From positions 1-11,573 of the forward strand of contig JBEKBO010000134.1 in NCBI GenBank assembly GCA_050015355.1: DNA of 11,573 nt, in the 5' to 3' direction. This stretch comes from CAWBRT01 sp050015355. Lineage in GTDB: Bacteria; Acidobacteriota; Terriglobia; Terriglobales; Acidobacteriaceae. A program made the position numbers and the translations under genes. Shown here in pieces: positions 1 through 5,682 of the stretch (position 1 is the stretch's first letter; every line of letters starts with the position of its first letter). The notes beneath the pieces were generated by a model that was given only the letters and a program-made list of their open reading frames with translations, was not told where the DNA came from and searched no databases.

Positions 1-128
1 ACAGCGTGGACACATGTACCGTCACAGCCCTTGATGCGATCACTGCTTTCGCAGTTCCAAACCCCGGCGGCACCTCGCAGAGCAGTCGGTTTTTTCAGGT
101 CTGGTCGTTCGGCGGGTCGCCCCGATGA
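1..128 (+). CDS. Possible 3' end of a gene that starts outside the window
   Basis: The third forward frame is open from the window edge (first full codon at 3) to a TGA at 126-128. It gives about 41 residues ending in RFFQVWSFGGSPR. About two thirds of its third codon positions are G or C, more than in the first frame, which is also open (to 207). The peptide is rich in small and aromatic residues, as in the tail of a secreted or beta-rich domain, but I recognise no family. The stop is followed by AT-richer sequence, as expected after a gene end. It may instead be non-coding. Confidence 0.3.
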   Translation, partial: SVDTCTVTALDAITAFAVPNPGGTSQSSRFFQVWSFGGSPR

Positions 129-200
129 ACGGATCACTCAGCCTACTTCAGATCAGCGACGTATTAAGAAGCCAACCCTTTTCGACCGTCGACATTCGCG

Positions 201-228
201 ATACTAGTCGATAACTTGAAATTGTCAA
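201..228 (-). promoter_or_regulatory. Candidate leftward sigma70-type promoter
   Basis: On the minus strand TTGACA (228-223) exactly matches the -35 consensus. It is followed 16 bases later by TAGTAT (206-201), four of six to the -10 consensus. Transcription would start near 194 and run leftward, antisense to the possible gene ending at 128. No leftward gene is visible in front of it, so it may be fortuitous or drive a small antisense RNA. Confidence 0.3.
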
Positions 229-249
229 CGCCCAAGACAGGTGCAAACT

Positions 250-261
250 GCAATTAATTGC
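250..261. repeat. Perfect 12-base palindrome, operator-like
   Basis: GCAATTAATTGC reads identically on both strands. It sits in the AT-rich intergenic stretch about 190 bases before the RNase HI start. Flanking CTG on the left and CAG on the right extend it with a small offset. It could be a regulator site, but no regulator gene is adjacent. Confidence 0.35.
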
Positions 262-334
262 GCAGCTCGCACGATGCAAGGCAAACGATACATAGCAAAC
301 CGTTTTTGTGAGTACGCGAATCTTTGATTGGGAG

Positions 335-354
335 ATATTCACACGTTATTCACA
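335..354 (+). promoter_or_regulatory. Two DnaA-box-like 9-mers in tandem
   Basis: TTATTCACA at 346-354 fits the DnaA-box consensus TTATNCACA. ATATTCACA at 335-343 differs from it at one position. They lie on the same strand with starts 11 bases apart, about one helical turn. The sequence around them is AT-rich and non-coding. Two boxes do not make an origin; a DnaA-regulated promoter or chance are as likely. Confidence 0.3.
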
Positions 355-443
355 GAAACGTAACCGGTCTCAGGCAACATCGAACCAAAGGAATCTCTTG
401 ACGTGGCTGAATTACTGAAGCATTGTGGTCACGGTGGAGGCAA

Positions 444-848
444 ATGTCGGACCTGGTGGCTTACGTGGACGGCGGCTCTCACGGTAATCCGGGGCCGTCC
501 GGTATTGGAGTGGTTATCGAAAACCCCTCCGGGGAAATAGTCAGGATTGCCAGGTGGATCGGGCACCACGACAATAACGTTGCCGAGTACGCAGCCCTGC
601 TGGAAGCGTTGCAGCACGCCGTCGAGGTGAAGGCGAAGTCACTTCGCGTCTACTCGGACTCCGAGGTGGTCGTCAAACAGATGACGGGAGAGTACATCTG
701 CCAGAGCCCGCGCCTCTATTCGCTGAACTGGGTTTGCCGCAAATTAGCACACACCCTGAAGTTCTCCATCGCTCACATCCGCCGCGAGAGCAATAGCGAA
801 GCCAACGACCTGGCCAACCATGCCGTCCGGCTGCGCACGGATCTGTGA
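444..848 (+). CDS. rnhA: Archaeal-type ribonuclease HI family protein
   Basis: Ribonuclease HI cuts the RNA strand of RNA-DNA hybrids such as Okazaki primers and R-loops, in the cytoplasm with Mg2+ or Mn2+. The 134-residue protein is one RNase H fold. Three catalytic carboxylates are visible: D9 in YVDGGSHGNPGPSG, E48 in NNVAEYAALLEAL and D72 in YSDSEVVVKQ. The fourth is odd: the family pattern N-x-E-A-D-x-L-A-N reads NSEANDLAN, so Asn121 takes the usual place and Asp122 follows. Length and the GNPGPSG loop fit the compact type found in archaea and many bacteria, lacking the basic protrusion of E. coli RNase HI. I chose ATG 444 because the peptide then begins just before the first strand and GGTGGAGG (433-440) precedes it, though only three bases away. 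An in-frame TTG at 423 is the alternative. The gene stands alone and converges on the PAS gene. Confidence 0.85.
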   Translation: MSDLVAYVDGGSHGNPGPSGIGVVIENPSGEIVRIARWIGHHDNNVAEYAALLEALQHAVEVKAKSLRVYSDSEVVVKQMTGEYICQSPRLYSLNWVCRKLAHTLKFSIAHIRRESNSEANDLANHAVRLRTDL

Positions 849-878
849 TGCGCCGGTAGCGGACCATTATCCGGAAAC

Positions 879-1460
879 TTATTTGGAATACTCGCCGTAG
901 AACTGCTTCACGCAGGCGGGGCAAATCCCGTGTGAGAAATCAACTCCAATCTGGTAGTGGAAGTATTCTTCAACCTCGCGCCAGTACTGCTCGTCGTCGC
1001 GAATCTTCTTGCACTTCATGCAGATCGGGATCAGCGCTCGCAGGCTCAGCAGCTCGGTGACATCCTCGATAATCAGCAGCGCCAGGCGCTCGCTGGCGTC
1101 CGGCATCGGACTTGCCGTGATCAGCAGGTCCATCGGCTTGCGTGAGGACCCATCGACGAACTCCATCCTCATCCGTTTGCGGCTGACCGTCTGCCCTTGA
1201 AGACATGTCGTGACTGAGCCGCGGATCATGCAGTTCTGGCAAAACGGCGCTCTCCCGCATCCTTCGGGAACGTCCAGCGAATGCAGGCAATGCAGCACTT
1301 CACCGCCACGTTGCCGATAGATTGCTTCCTTCCCCTGTCCGCAGAATCGAAGGGCAGCATCGTTCAGGTCGCGTACCCGTACGTCGCTATCCACCACGAA
1401 GACAGGAATAGGGATGGAATCCAGAATCGTGCGGTAATAGGTGTTCTCGCTGAAGTCCAT
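879..1460 (-). CDS. PAS-domain protein with two four-cysteine clusters
   Basis: The 193-residue cytoplasmic protein starts with a PAS fold (about residues 6-135; ILDSIPIPVFVVDSD, later LLIIEDVTE). Inside it is a cysteine cluster, C58, C68, C74 and C77, in the pattern LHCLHSLDVPEGCGR then CQNC. The C-terminal 50 residues carry ICMKCKKIRDDEQYW and FSHGICPAC, with C147, C150, C180 and C183. This tail is familiar from the ends of bacterial PAS sensors and response regulators and looks like a zinc-ribbon-type metal site. There is no kinase, GGDEF, HTH or other output domain, so it would act by binding a partner. Its exact function is unknown. ATG 1460 begins the PAS region; TTG 1466 is two codons upstream and neither has a strong ribosome site. 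It lies 129 bases beyond ahpD on the same strand, making a thiol- or Fe-S-based redox role plausible (inference). Confidence 0.75.
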   Translation of the reverse strand: MDFSENTYYRTILDSIPIPVFVVDSDVRVRDLNDAALRFCGQGKEAIYRQRGGEVLHCLHSLDVPEGCGRAPFCQNCMIRGSVTTCLQGQTVSRKRMRMEFVDGSSRKPMDLLITASPMPDASERLALLIIEDVTELLSLRALIPICMKCKKIRDDEQYWREVEEYFHYQIGVDFSHGICPACVKQFYGEYSK

Positions 1461-1500
1461 TGACAAGCACCGTTCCGGCCACGCGCCGTGGACTATGAAA

Positions 1501-1510
1501 CGTCTAGACG
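1501..1510. repeat. Perfect 10-base palindrome upstream of the PAS gene
   Basis: CGTCTAGACG lies about 40 bases upstream of the PAS-gene ATG, a usual place for an operator. A short hairpin followed by a run of T on the minus strand (ACAG CTT CTGT TTTT, around 1538-1552) lies a little further upstream and could partly end ahpD transcription. Both elements are short and could be chance. Confidence 0.2.
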
Positions 1511-1589
1511 CTCGAGTGGCGAGTTACATTTGCCAGGAAAAACAGAAGCTGTGGGGCCGCCAGGCCTTTCCAACATGGCACAACAGGCG

Positions 1590-2159
1590 CTACCCGCGCG
1601 CGGCTTCGAGGTTCTGCAATTCCAGCACTTTCCGTTCGGCAACGACGGCGTCCAGCACGGTGGCAACCCCGTGCACAACAGAGGCCAGGCGAACCGCGGC
1701 CAAAATCACCTCTTCGGTGATGTTTTTCTGCCGCAACACCTGCTCGTGCGAGCTCACGCACTTGCCGCAGGCGTTAATCGCCGAAACCGCAAGCGCCCAC
1801 AATTCGAAGTCCACGGCATCGACCCCATGGGTGCGCATGACATTCATCCGCAAGCGGGCGGGCAAGGTGGCATACTTCTCGTTGCTGCTCAGGTGCTGAA
1901 AGCGGTAGTAGATGTTGTTCATGGCCATGATCGCCGCCGCAGCCTTGGCGGCCTCCATCACTTGCGCGGAAATGTGCTGCCCGGCTTCCGCCAACACAGC
2001 GGCCGTGAGCGCGGAATTGCGGCAAGCCAGGGCGCTGGCGACCAGCGTTCCCCATTTCTGCTGAGTGCTCAGTTCAGTCTGTTGCCGCACCAGAGAGCTG
2101 AAATTCAGGCGCAGGTCCTTGGCGTAATCGGGAAGAGTTTCAAGCAGTGCGTCGAGCAT
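1590..2159 (-). CDS. ahpD: Alkyl hydroperoxide reductase AhpD (alkylhydroperoxidase)
   Basis: AhpD is a thiol protein of the carboxymuconolactone-decarboxylase/AhpD superfamily. In Mycobacterium tuberculosis it passes electrons from a dihydrolipoamide carrier to AhpC and has weak peroxidase activity of its own. The 189-residue, all-helical protein carries the signature E119 ... INACGKCVSSHEQVL, with C131 and C134 as the redox pair and H138 following. This matches E118, C130, C133 and H137 of the mycobacterial protein, but the residue before the second cysteine is Lys133 where that protein has His132. ATG 2159 starts the conserved N-terminus MLDALLETLPDYAKDLRLN and has AAGGA seven bases upstream on the minus strand. 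The frame stays open 66 codons further upstream, but that part overlaps ahpC and is not conserved in character. It follows ahpC by 103 bases, so it is probably a cotranscribed reductant for AhpC. No ahpF-like reductase lies nearby. Confidence 0.93.
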   Translation of the reverse strand: MLDALLETLPDYAKDLRLNFSSLVRQQTELSTQQKWGTLVASALACRNSALTAAVLAEAGQHISAQVMEAAKAAAAIMAMNNIYYRFQHLSSNEKYATLPARLRMNVMRTHGVDAVDFELWALAVSAINACGKCVSSHEQVLRQKNITEEVILAAVRLASVVHGVATVLDAVVAERKVLELQNLEAARG

Positions 2160-2190
2160 AATGTTTCCTTGAATGTTGGTTGTGCTTCCA

Positions 2191-2222
2191 GCCTCACCCT
2201 TCACCGACGCGAAAGGTGAGGC
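2191..2222 (-). repeat. Intercistronic stem-loop between ahpC and ahpD
   Basis: Arms 2191-2202 and 2211-2222 form a 12-base-pair stem in the leftward transcript with one G-U pair and an 8-base loop. No U-tract follows, so it is not a standard intrinsic terminator. Such hairpins often shield the upstream message from 3' exonucleases and give the first gene more transcript than the second, which would suit the greater need for AhpC. Confidence 0.6.
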
Positions 2223-2262
2223 AGGGGAATGAAATTGCCGTCTGGACCAGTTTAGCGGGTCG

Positions 2263-2802
2263 TTATGCCGGGACCAGCGTAGCTTCGCCCTTCTTCCAGT
2301 TGCAGGGGCAGAGCTCATCGGTCTGCAATGCATCCAGCACGCGCAGCACTTCGTCAACGTTGCGGCCGACGGAGAGATCGGTAATCATAACGAAACGAAC
2401 GACCCCTTCCGGGTCAACGATATAAGTGGCGCGCTGCGAGACTCCGGCTCTAGGGTCGAGGATGCCCAGCATCTCCGAGAGTTCGCGCTTGATGTCGGAC
2501 ATCATCGGGAATGGCAGGTTTCGCAGATCGGGATGATCTTTGCGCCACGCCAGGTGAACGAACTCGGAGTCTATGCTTACGCCCAGAACCTGGGCATCGC
2601 GGTCCTGGAACTCCCGGTTCTTGCGGCCAAACTCGGCGATCTCGGTTGGGCAGACAAAAGTGAAGTCCTTAGGCCAGAAGAAAACAACCTTCCAACTGCC
2701 AGGATAGTCCTGGTCCGTAATCGTTTTGAACTGCTTGTCTTTGTCGAGGCTCACGGTGGCAGTCAACGAAAACGCGGGGAATTTCTCTCCAACACCTATC
2801 AT
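2263..2802 (-). CDS. ahpC: Peroxiredoxin AhpC (2-Cys alkyl hydroperoxide reductase)
   Basis: AhpC reduces hydrogen peroxide, organic hydroperoxides and peroxynitrite in the cytoplasm. The 179-residue thioredoxin-fold protein has the peroxidatic site PKDFTFVCPTE, with P44, T48 and C51 in the PxxxTxxC pattern. The resolving region LCPCNWKKG has C165 and C167. The doublet C-x-C-N-W, together with LGVSIDSEFVH and VGRNVDEVLRVLDALQ, closely matches mycobacterial AhpC, which has an extra cysteine compared with the enteric type and pairs with AhpD. Start ATG 2802 has AAGGAGAG about seven bases upstream on the minus strand. The gene follows perR by 50 bases on the same strand and precedes ahpD, so PerR control is expected. 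No clear PerR box was found in the 50-base gap, so control may act from the perR promoter. Confidence 0.96.
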   Translation of the reverse strand: MIGVGEKFPAFSLTATVSLDKDKQFKTITDQDYPGSWKVVFFWPKDFTFVCPTEIAEFGRKNREFQDRDAQVLGVSIDSEFVHLAWRKDHPDLRNLPFPMMSDIKRELSEMLGILDPRAGVSQRATYIVDPEGVVRFVMITDLSVGRNVDEVLRVLDALQTDELCPCNWKKGEATLVPA

Positions 2803-2852
2803 GCTTTTCTCTCCTTGAAATGATCTTTAATTTCGAAAACGATTTTTGAAAA

Positions 2853-3323
2853 CTAGCCCGCAAGGCGTTGGTTTACGCCCTGGAGCGAACTATTCTGGGA
2901 CTTGGCACATCGTTCACAGAGTCCCAACACCTCTACCGAAAACCGCTGAACCCGGAAGCCGTTAGGCAGAGTGCGGTTCCTCAGCACAGGACCAATCGCC
3001 TCCTGCTCGAGATCGAAAATGGCCTTGCACTTGGTGCAAACCATGTGGTGATGCGGTTCCAGGTTGCTGTCGAGCCGAATTGAGCCGTGATGCAGGCTGG
3101 CCTCATGCACGATTCCGGTCTCGATAAACGTGTTGATAGTCTTGTAGACGGTTGCAAGCGAGATGGACGGAATCTGCTGGCGGACGCGTTCGTAAACCTG
3201 CTCGGGAGTGGGGTGTCCGGACATTGAAACCAGCGCCTCATAAATGATGGTCCGCTGGTGCGTAACCGCCAGATCGCGCTGGCGGCACAGCTCCCGGAAT
3301 TTGTGCAACAACTCGCCCCGCAT
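2853..3323 (-). CDS. perR: Peroxide-responsive Fur-family repressor PerR
   Basis: This winged-helix repressor binds DNA when loaded with Fe2+ or Mn2+. With Fe2+, peroxide oxidises its metal-ligand histidines and it lets go. The 156-residue protein has an N-terminal DNA-binding domain (ISLATVYKTINTF, about 54-66) and a C-terminal dimer domain. All five regulatory metal ligands known from Bacillus subtilis PerR are present at the same residue numbers: H37, D85, H91, H93 and D104. So are the structural zinc cysteines C96, C99, C136 and C139 (MVCTKC and LCERC). Asp at 85 is typical of PerR, whereas Fur has Glu at this point. ATG 3323 is the natural start; its Shine-Dalgarno is weak. It heads the peroxide unit with ahpC and ahpD, and probably represses itself through the site at 3352-3366. 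Confidence 0.93.
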   Translation of the reverse strand: MRGELLHKFRELCRQRDLAVTHQRTIIYEALVSMSGHPTPEQVYERVRQQIPSISLATVYKTINTFIETGIVHEASLHHGSIRLDSNLEPHHHMVCTKCKAIFDLEQEAIGPVLRNRTLPNGFRVQRFSVEVLGLCERCAKSQNSSLQGVNQRLAG

Positions 3324-3351
3324 ACTGACTTAGATGAGTGAAGTTGTTAGA

Positions 3352-3366
3352 CGATAAGAATTATTT
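3352..3366. promoter_or_regulatory. Candidate PerR box in the divergent promoter region
   Basis: CGATAAGAATTATTT matches the 15-base PerR consensus TTATAATNATTATAA at 9 of 14 defined positions, best in the core. It lies 29-43 bases before the perR ATG, where a bound repressor would block initiation. An overlapping imperfect palindrome (TTGTTA 3344-3349, TAAGAA 3355-3360) is a second way to read the site. It faces the promoter of the 61-residue gene as well. Confidence 0.4.
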
Positions 3367-3385
3367 TTTGATATAACCTATGGAA

Positions 3386-3405
3386 CTGCACCACTAATTG
3401 TGCAG
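3386..3405. repeat. Perfect 6-base inverted repeat in the perR divergent region
   Basis: CTGCAC (3386-3391) and GTGCAG (3400-3405) are exact reverse complements around an 8-base AT-rich centre. This could be an operator or the stem of a leader hairpin in the rightward transcript. No U-tract follows. Confidence 0.3.
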
Positions 3406-3502
3406 CCTTGCCGACCGGAGGTCATGTTCTCGATGGAGAATCGTCACTTGGCCGTCACCTGGTCGCGCAAGGCATCGCGGGAAGACTTGAGGGATTAAGA
3501 AA

Positions 3503-3688
3503 ATGGCCAAGAAGGGAAAGAAACAGGTGTTCAGCGCGATCAAGGCGGTAAAATCCGCCGCCCGGCAGCAGCTCGGAATGCCCTCGCCGACCAAGGTTGT
3601 CCCCGATGCCAAGACGAAGGCGGCGCGGCGCGTGAAGAAGCACAAGCCGGACCTGCAAGAGCTGCTGGAAAATGGCGAGAGCGGCTGA
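3503..3688 (+). CDS. Small basic protein of unknown function (61 residues)
   Basis: The 61-residue product is strongly basic, with about 14 lysines and arginines beyond its acidic residues in the first 48 positions. It begins MAKKGKKQVFSAIKAVKSAA, has KTKAARRVKKHKPD in the middle and ends in a short acidic helix, LQELLENGESG. There is no cysteine, signal peptide or membrane segment. The first 20 residues could form an amphipathic basic helix, suggesting nucleic-acid or ribosome contact, but I recognise no family. GAGGG (3489-3493) stands nine bases before ATG 3503, supporting real translation. It is divergent from perR and may share its control region; it converges on the CPBP gene. Confidence 0.6.
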   Translation: MAKKGKKQVFSAIKAVKSAARQQLGMPSPTKVVPDAKTKAARRVKKHKPDLQELLENGESG

Positions 3689-3710
3689 CGAAAGCGCGCG
3701 CCGGGGGTAG

Positions 3711-4436
3711 TTATTTTCGCGCCGGCAGCATGATGACGGTGCGAGGGGGCGCGGCATGATAGCGCAAATAACCGAGGCCGACTCGCATGTGGTGATTGAT
3801 GCTGTCAGGCGCCGTTAGCGCGATCGTCAATCCCAGCAGCGCGTGCACGATGCCAACCGTCCACAGGTTGCGGTAGCGCGCAAATACGGAGGTGAACAGC
3901 AGTCCTCCGACGAATGTGCAAAGCGTGAGCAGGGGATTGGGAACGTGCGCGCTGGCAAACAGCAGCGTGGAGCAGACGATTGCCGAGCGCGTGCCAAGCA
4001 CTTGCTCGAGATTCAGGAAGATGAACGACTGCAGGATGAACTCTTGCTCGAACGCCCACAAACCGTAGGAATAGGCGCGCCAAAGCTGGAAATGGTTCTG
4101 CGGGATGTGCAGTGCGCCAGTACTGCGCGCAATCCAAAGCACGGCCGCCACCACCGCGAGCGCAGCCAGCGGAAACCAACTGGATTGGCGAAATCCTTGC
4201 GCGCGCAGGCCAAGTTCTCGGGCTGAGCGGCGCTGCAGGAGCGTGCAGCAAAAAATCCAGCATGCGTCGAGCCAAATCAGCACCTGCTGAACGGCGCCAT
4301 AACTCCACAGGGCGCCCACAATCAGCAGATACGTCACAATCACGGCCAGCGCCGAGAACTGTTTGCTTGTTCGGAAGGAAGAAACAGGACTCTCCGCCAA
4401 TAGATGAGGGCTTCCGGTTCCGGCATGCGCGTTCAT
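3711..4436 (-). CDS. CPBP-family intramembrane protease, variant motif
   Basis: CPBP (CAAX protease and bacteriocin-processing) proteins are membrane glutamic proteases related to Rce1. The 241-residue product has about six hydrophobic segments, starting near residues 28-44. Motif 2 is FASAH (160-164) and motif 3 the histidine in GIVHALLG (H198). Motif 1, normally EExxxR, reads QEFILQ (131-136) with an extra Glu at 130, so the first Glu and the Arg are both Gln. The Glu that would activate water, E132, is kept. The Gln form may mark a subfamily or reduced proteolysis. Start is uncertain: ATG 4436 (used here) precedes a polar N-terminus, while ATG 4478 is 14 codons upstream in frame with GAGG about 11 bases before it. 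The substrate is unknown and no bacteriocin gene is nearby. Confidence 0.78.
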   Translation of the reverse strand: MNAHAGTGSPHLLAESPVSSFRTSKQFSALAVIVTYLLIVGALWSYGAVQQVLIWLDACWIFCCTLLQRRSARELGLRAQGFRQSSWFPLAALAVVAAVLWIARSTGALHIPQNHFQLWRAYSYGLWAFEQEFILQSFIFLNLEQVLGTRSAIVCSTLLFASAHVPNPLLTLCTFVGGLLFTSVFARYRNLWTVGIVHALLGLTIALTAPDSINHHMRVGLGYLRYHAAPPRTVIMLPARK

Positions 4437-4513
4437 GGAAAACTTCGATGCGCCCGGGCGGAGAAGAGTATCCACCATTAACCGGGCAGCCTCACATAGC
4501 AACGAGCTCTGTG

Positions 4514-4567
4514 GGTCCCCGACGCCGGTCTCCCCGACACACGCAACCACGGCGCGCGTCGGGGACC
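4514..4567. repeat. Perfect 12-base inverted repeat with a second partial left copy
   Basis: GGTCCCCGACGC (4514-4525) and GCGTCGGGGACC (4556-4567) are exact reverse complements with a 30-base gap. The gap contains GGTCTCCCCGACACACGC (4527-4544), a diverged second copy of the left arm. The right arm could therefore pair with either copy, and the two hairpins would exclude each other. The element lies between the end of the tartrate dehydrogenase gene and the start of the CPBP gene. No U-tract follows on the minus strand. It could be a small palindromic repeat element or a transcript-end structure. Confidence 0.6.
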
Positions 4568-4576
4568 GGAGCCGCT

Positions 4577-4590
4577 CCGTCCAGAGACGG
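4577..4590 (-). terminator. Short stem-loop just after the dehydrogenase stop
   Basis: In the leftward transcript CCGTC-TCTG-GACGG forms a perfect 5-pair stem with a 4-base loop, ten bases past the TGA. There is no U-run, so it may protect the 3' end or help Rho-dependent ending, together with the larger repeat at 4514-4567. Confidence 0.3.
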
Positions 4591-4599
4591 CGATCGATT

Positions 4600-5661
4600 T
4601 CAAAGCGCGTCGCAGACGGCTTCGGTAACCTGCTTGGTGTTGGCCTTGCCGCCGAGATCGGCCGTAAGTGCCACGCCTGCGCCGGTCACACGCTCGACAG
4701 CCTGCATCAGGCGGGCTGCGGCCTCTTTTTCACCCAGGTGCTCAAGCATCATGACGGCTGTCCAGAAAGTGCCGATTGGGTTGGCAATTCCCTTGCCGGC
4801 AATATCGAAAGCCGAGCCATGAATGGGCTCGAACATGGACGGGAACTGACGCGCCGGATTCAGGTTTGCAGTGGGCGCAATTCCCAAACTGCCGGCCAAG
4901 GCCGCCGCCAGGTCGCTGATGATATCGGCGTGCAGATTGGTGGCGACGATGACGTCAAGCGACTTCGGCTTGCCCACCATGCGGGTTGTGACCGCATCGA
5001 CCAGCATCTTGTCGGCCTTAACATCCGGGAACTCGCGGCCAACTTCGGCGGCTATCTGATCCCACAGCACCATGCCGTGGCGCTGCGCATTGGACTTGGT
5101 GACCACCGTTAGCAGCTTGCGAGGCCGCGAACGCGCCAGCTCGAAAGCAAAACGCATAATGCGGGTCACGCCGGTGCGGGTGAAGATGGCGGTTTCGGTT
5201 GCGACCTCTTCCGGCAGTCCGATATGGGTGCGGCCGCCCTGTCCGGCATATTCGCCTTCGCTGTTCTCACGCACGATGACCCAATCGAAGTCTCCGGGGT
5301 TAATGCCGCGCAATGGGCTGGTGACGCCCGGAAGAACTCGCGCCGGACGAACATTGGCGTACTGATCGAAGCCCTGGCATATCTTCAGGCGCAGTCCCCA
5401 CAACGTGATGTGATCGGGAACGTCGGGATCGCCGACGGCGCCGAAAAAGATCGCGTCGAACTTCTTCAGAGTGTCCAGCGCATCCTCGGGCATCATGAGG
5501 CCGGTTTTGCGATAGTAATCAGATCCCCAGGGGAAGCATTCGAAGCTCATCCGAAAGCCTCCGCAACGCTCTTGCAGCCGCTGCAGCACGGTTACTCCGG
5601 CGGGGATCACTTCTTTGCCGATGCCGTCACCGGGCATAACGGCGATCTTGTATTCACGCAT
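4600..5661 (-). CDS. ttuC: Tartrate / D-malate dehydrogenase (decarboxylating, NAD+)
   Basis: This cytoplasmic enzyme belongs to the isocitrate/isopropylmalate dehydrogenase family. Relatives oxidise tartrate, or oxidise and decarboxylate D-malate to pyruvate, with NAD+ and Mn2+ or Mg2+. The 353-residue protein starts MREYKIAVMPGDGIGKEV. It matches E. coli DmlA across FDAIFFGAVGDPDVPDHITLW, VRENSEGEY and SRPRKLLTVVTKSN (catalytic K189). Metal ligands are D222, D246 and D250, the last two in HADIISD. The NAD pocket HGSAFDIAGKGIANPIG keeps the Asp-Ile pair that selects NAD+, with Phe replacing the usual Pro. Tartrate and D-malate enzymes cannot be told apart by eye; dmlA is the alternative symbol. 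ATG 5661 is preferred over an in-frame ATG at 5715 because AAGGG stands about nine bases before it and the family N-terminus begins there. It is divergent from the aldo/keto reductase. No regulator or transporter is adjacent. Confidence 0.9.
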   Translation of the reverse strand: MREYKIAVMPGDGIGKEVIPAGVTVLQRLQERCGGFRMSFECFPWGSDYYRKTGLMMPEDALDTLKKFDAIFFGAVGDPDVPDHITLWGLRLKICQGFDQYANVRPARVLPGVTSPLRGINPGDFDWVIVRENSEGEYAGQGGRTHIGLPEEVATETAIFTRTGVTRIMRFAFELARSRPRKLLTVVTKSNAQRHGMVLWDQIAAEVGREFPDVKADKMLVDAVTTRMVGKPKSLDVIVATNLHADIISDLAAALAGSLGIAPTANLNPARQFPSMFEPIHGSAFDIAGKGIANPIGTFWTAVMMLEHLGEKEAAARLMQAVERVTGAGVALTADLGGKANTKQVTEAVCDAL

Positions 5662-5682
5662 GATTTTTCCCTTCCAAGCTAC

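Larger units (their letters stand above)
129..443. other. Intergenic region, no convincing gene
   Basis: About 315 bases, visibly richer in A and T than the flanking genes. The only open frame of note, leftward at 342-148 (64 codons), has an unconvincing composition and no family resemblance. The stretch holds a leftward promoter-like pair (201-228), a perfect 12-base palindrome (250-261), two DnaA-box-like 9-mers (335-343 and 346-354) and a possible promoter for the downstream RNase HI gene (TTGACG at 398-403). No terminator with a clear U-tract was found after position 128. Confidence 0.5.

Noticed and set aside
60..100. Intrinsic terminator ending in the T-run near 90-95
   Set aside because: No stable stem directly precedes the T-run. 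The nearby ACTGC-TTTC-GCAGT hairpin (42-55) is 35 bases too far upstream.
148..342. 64-codon leftward frame in the left intergenic region
   Set aside because: There is no ribosome site or recognisable family, and the DNA is AT-rich and non-coding in character.
1488..2219. 243-codon plus-strand open frame across ahpD
   Set aside because: It overlaps ahpD, which has its C-x-x-C site and a good ribosome site. The antisense product has no family features.
4112..5112. Plus-strand open frames of 236 and 225 codons across the CPBP and dehydrogenase genes
   Set aside because: Both are antisense to genes with clear motifs, and run through the repeat cluster without any sign of coding.
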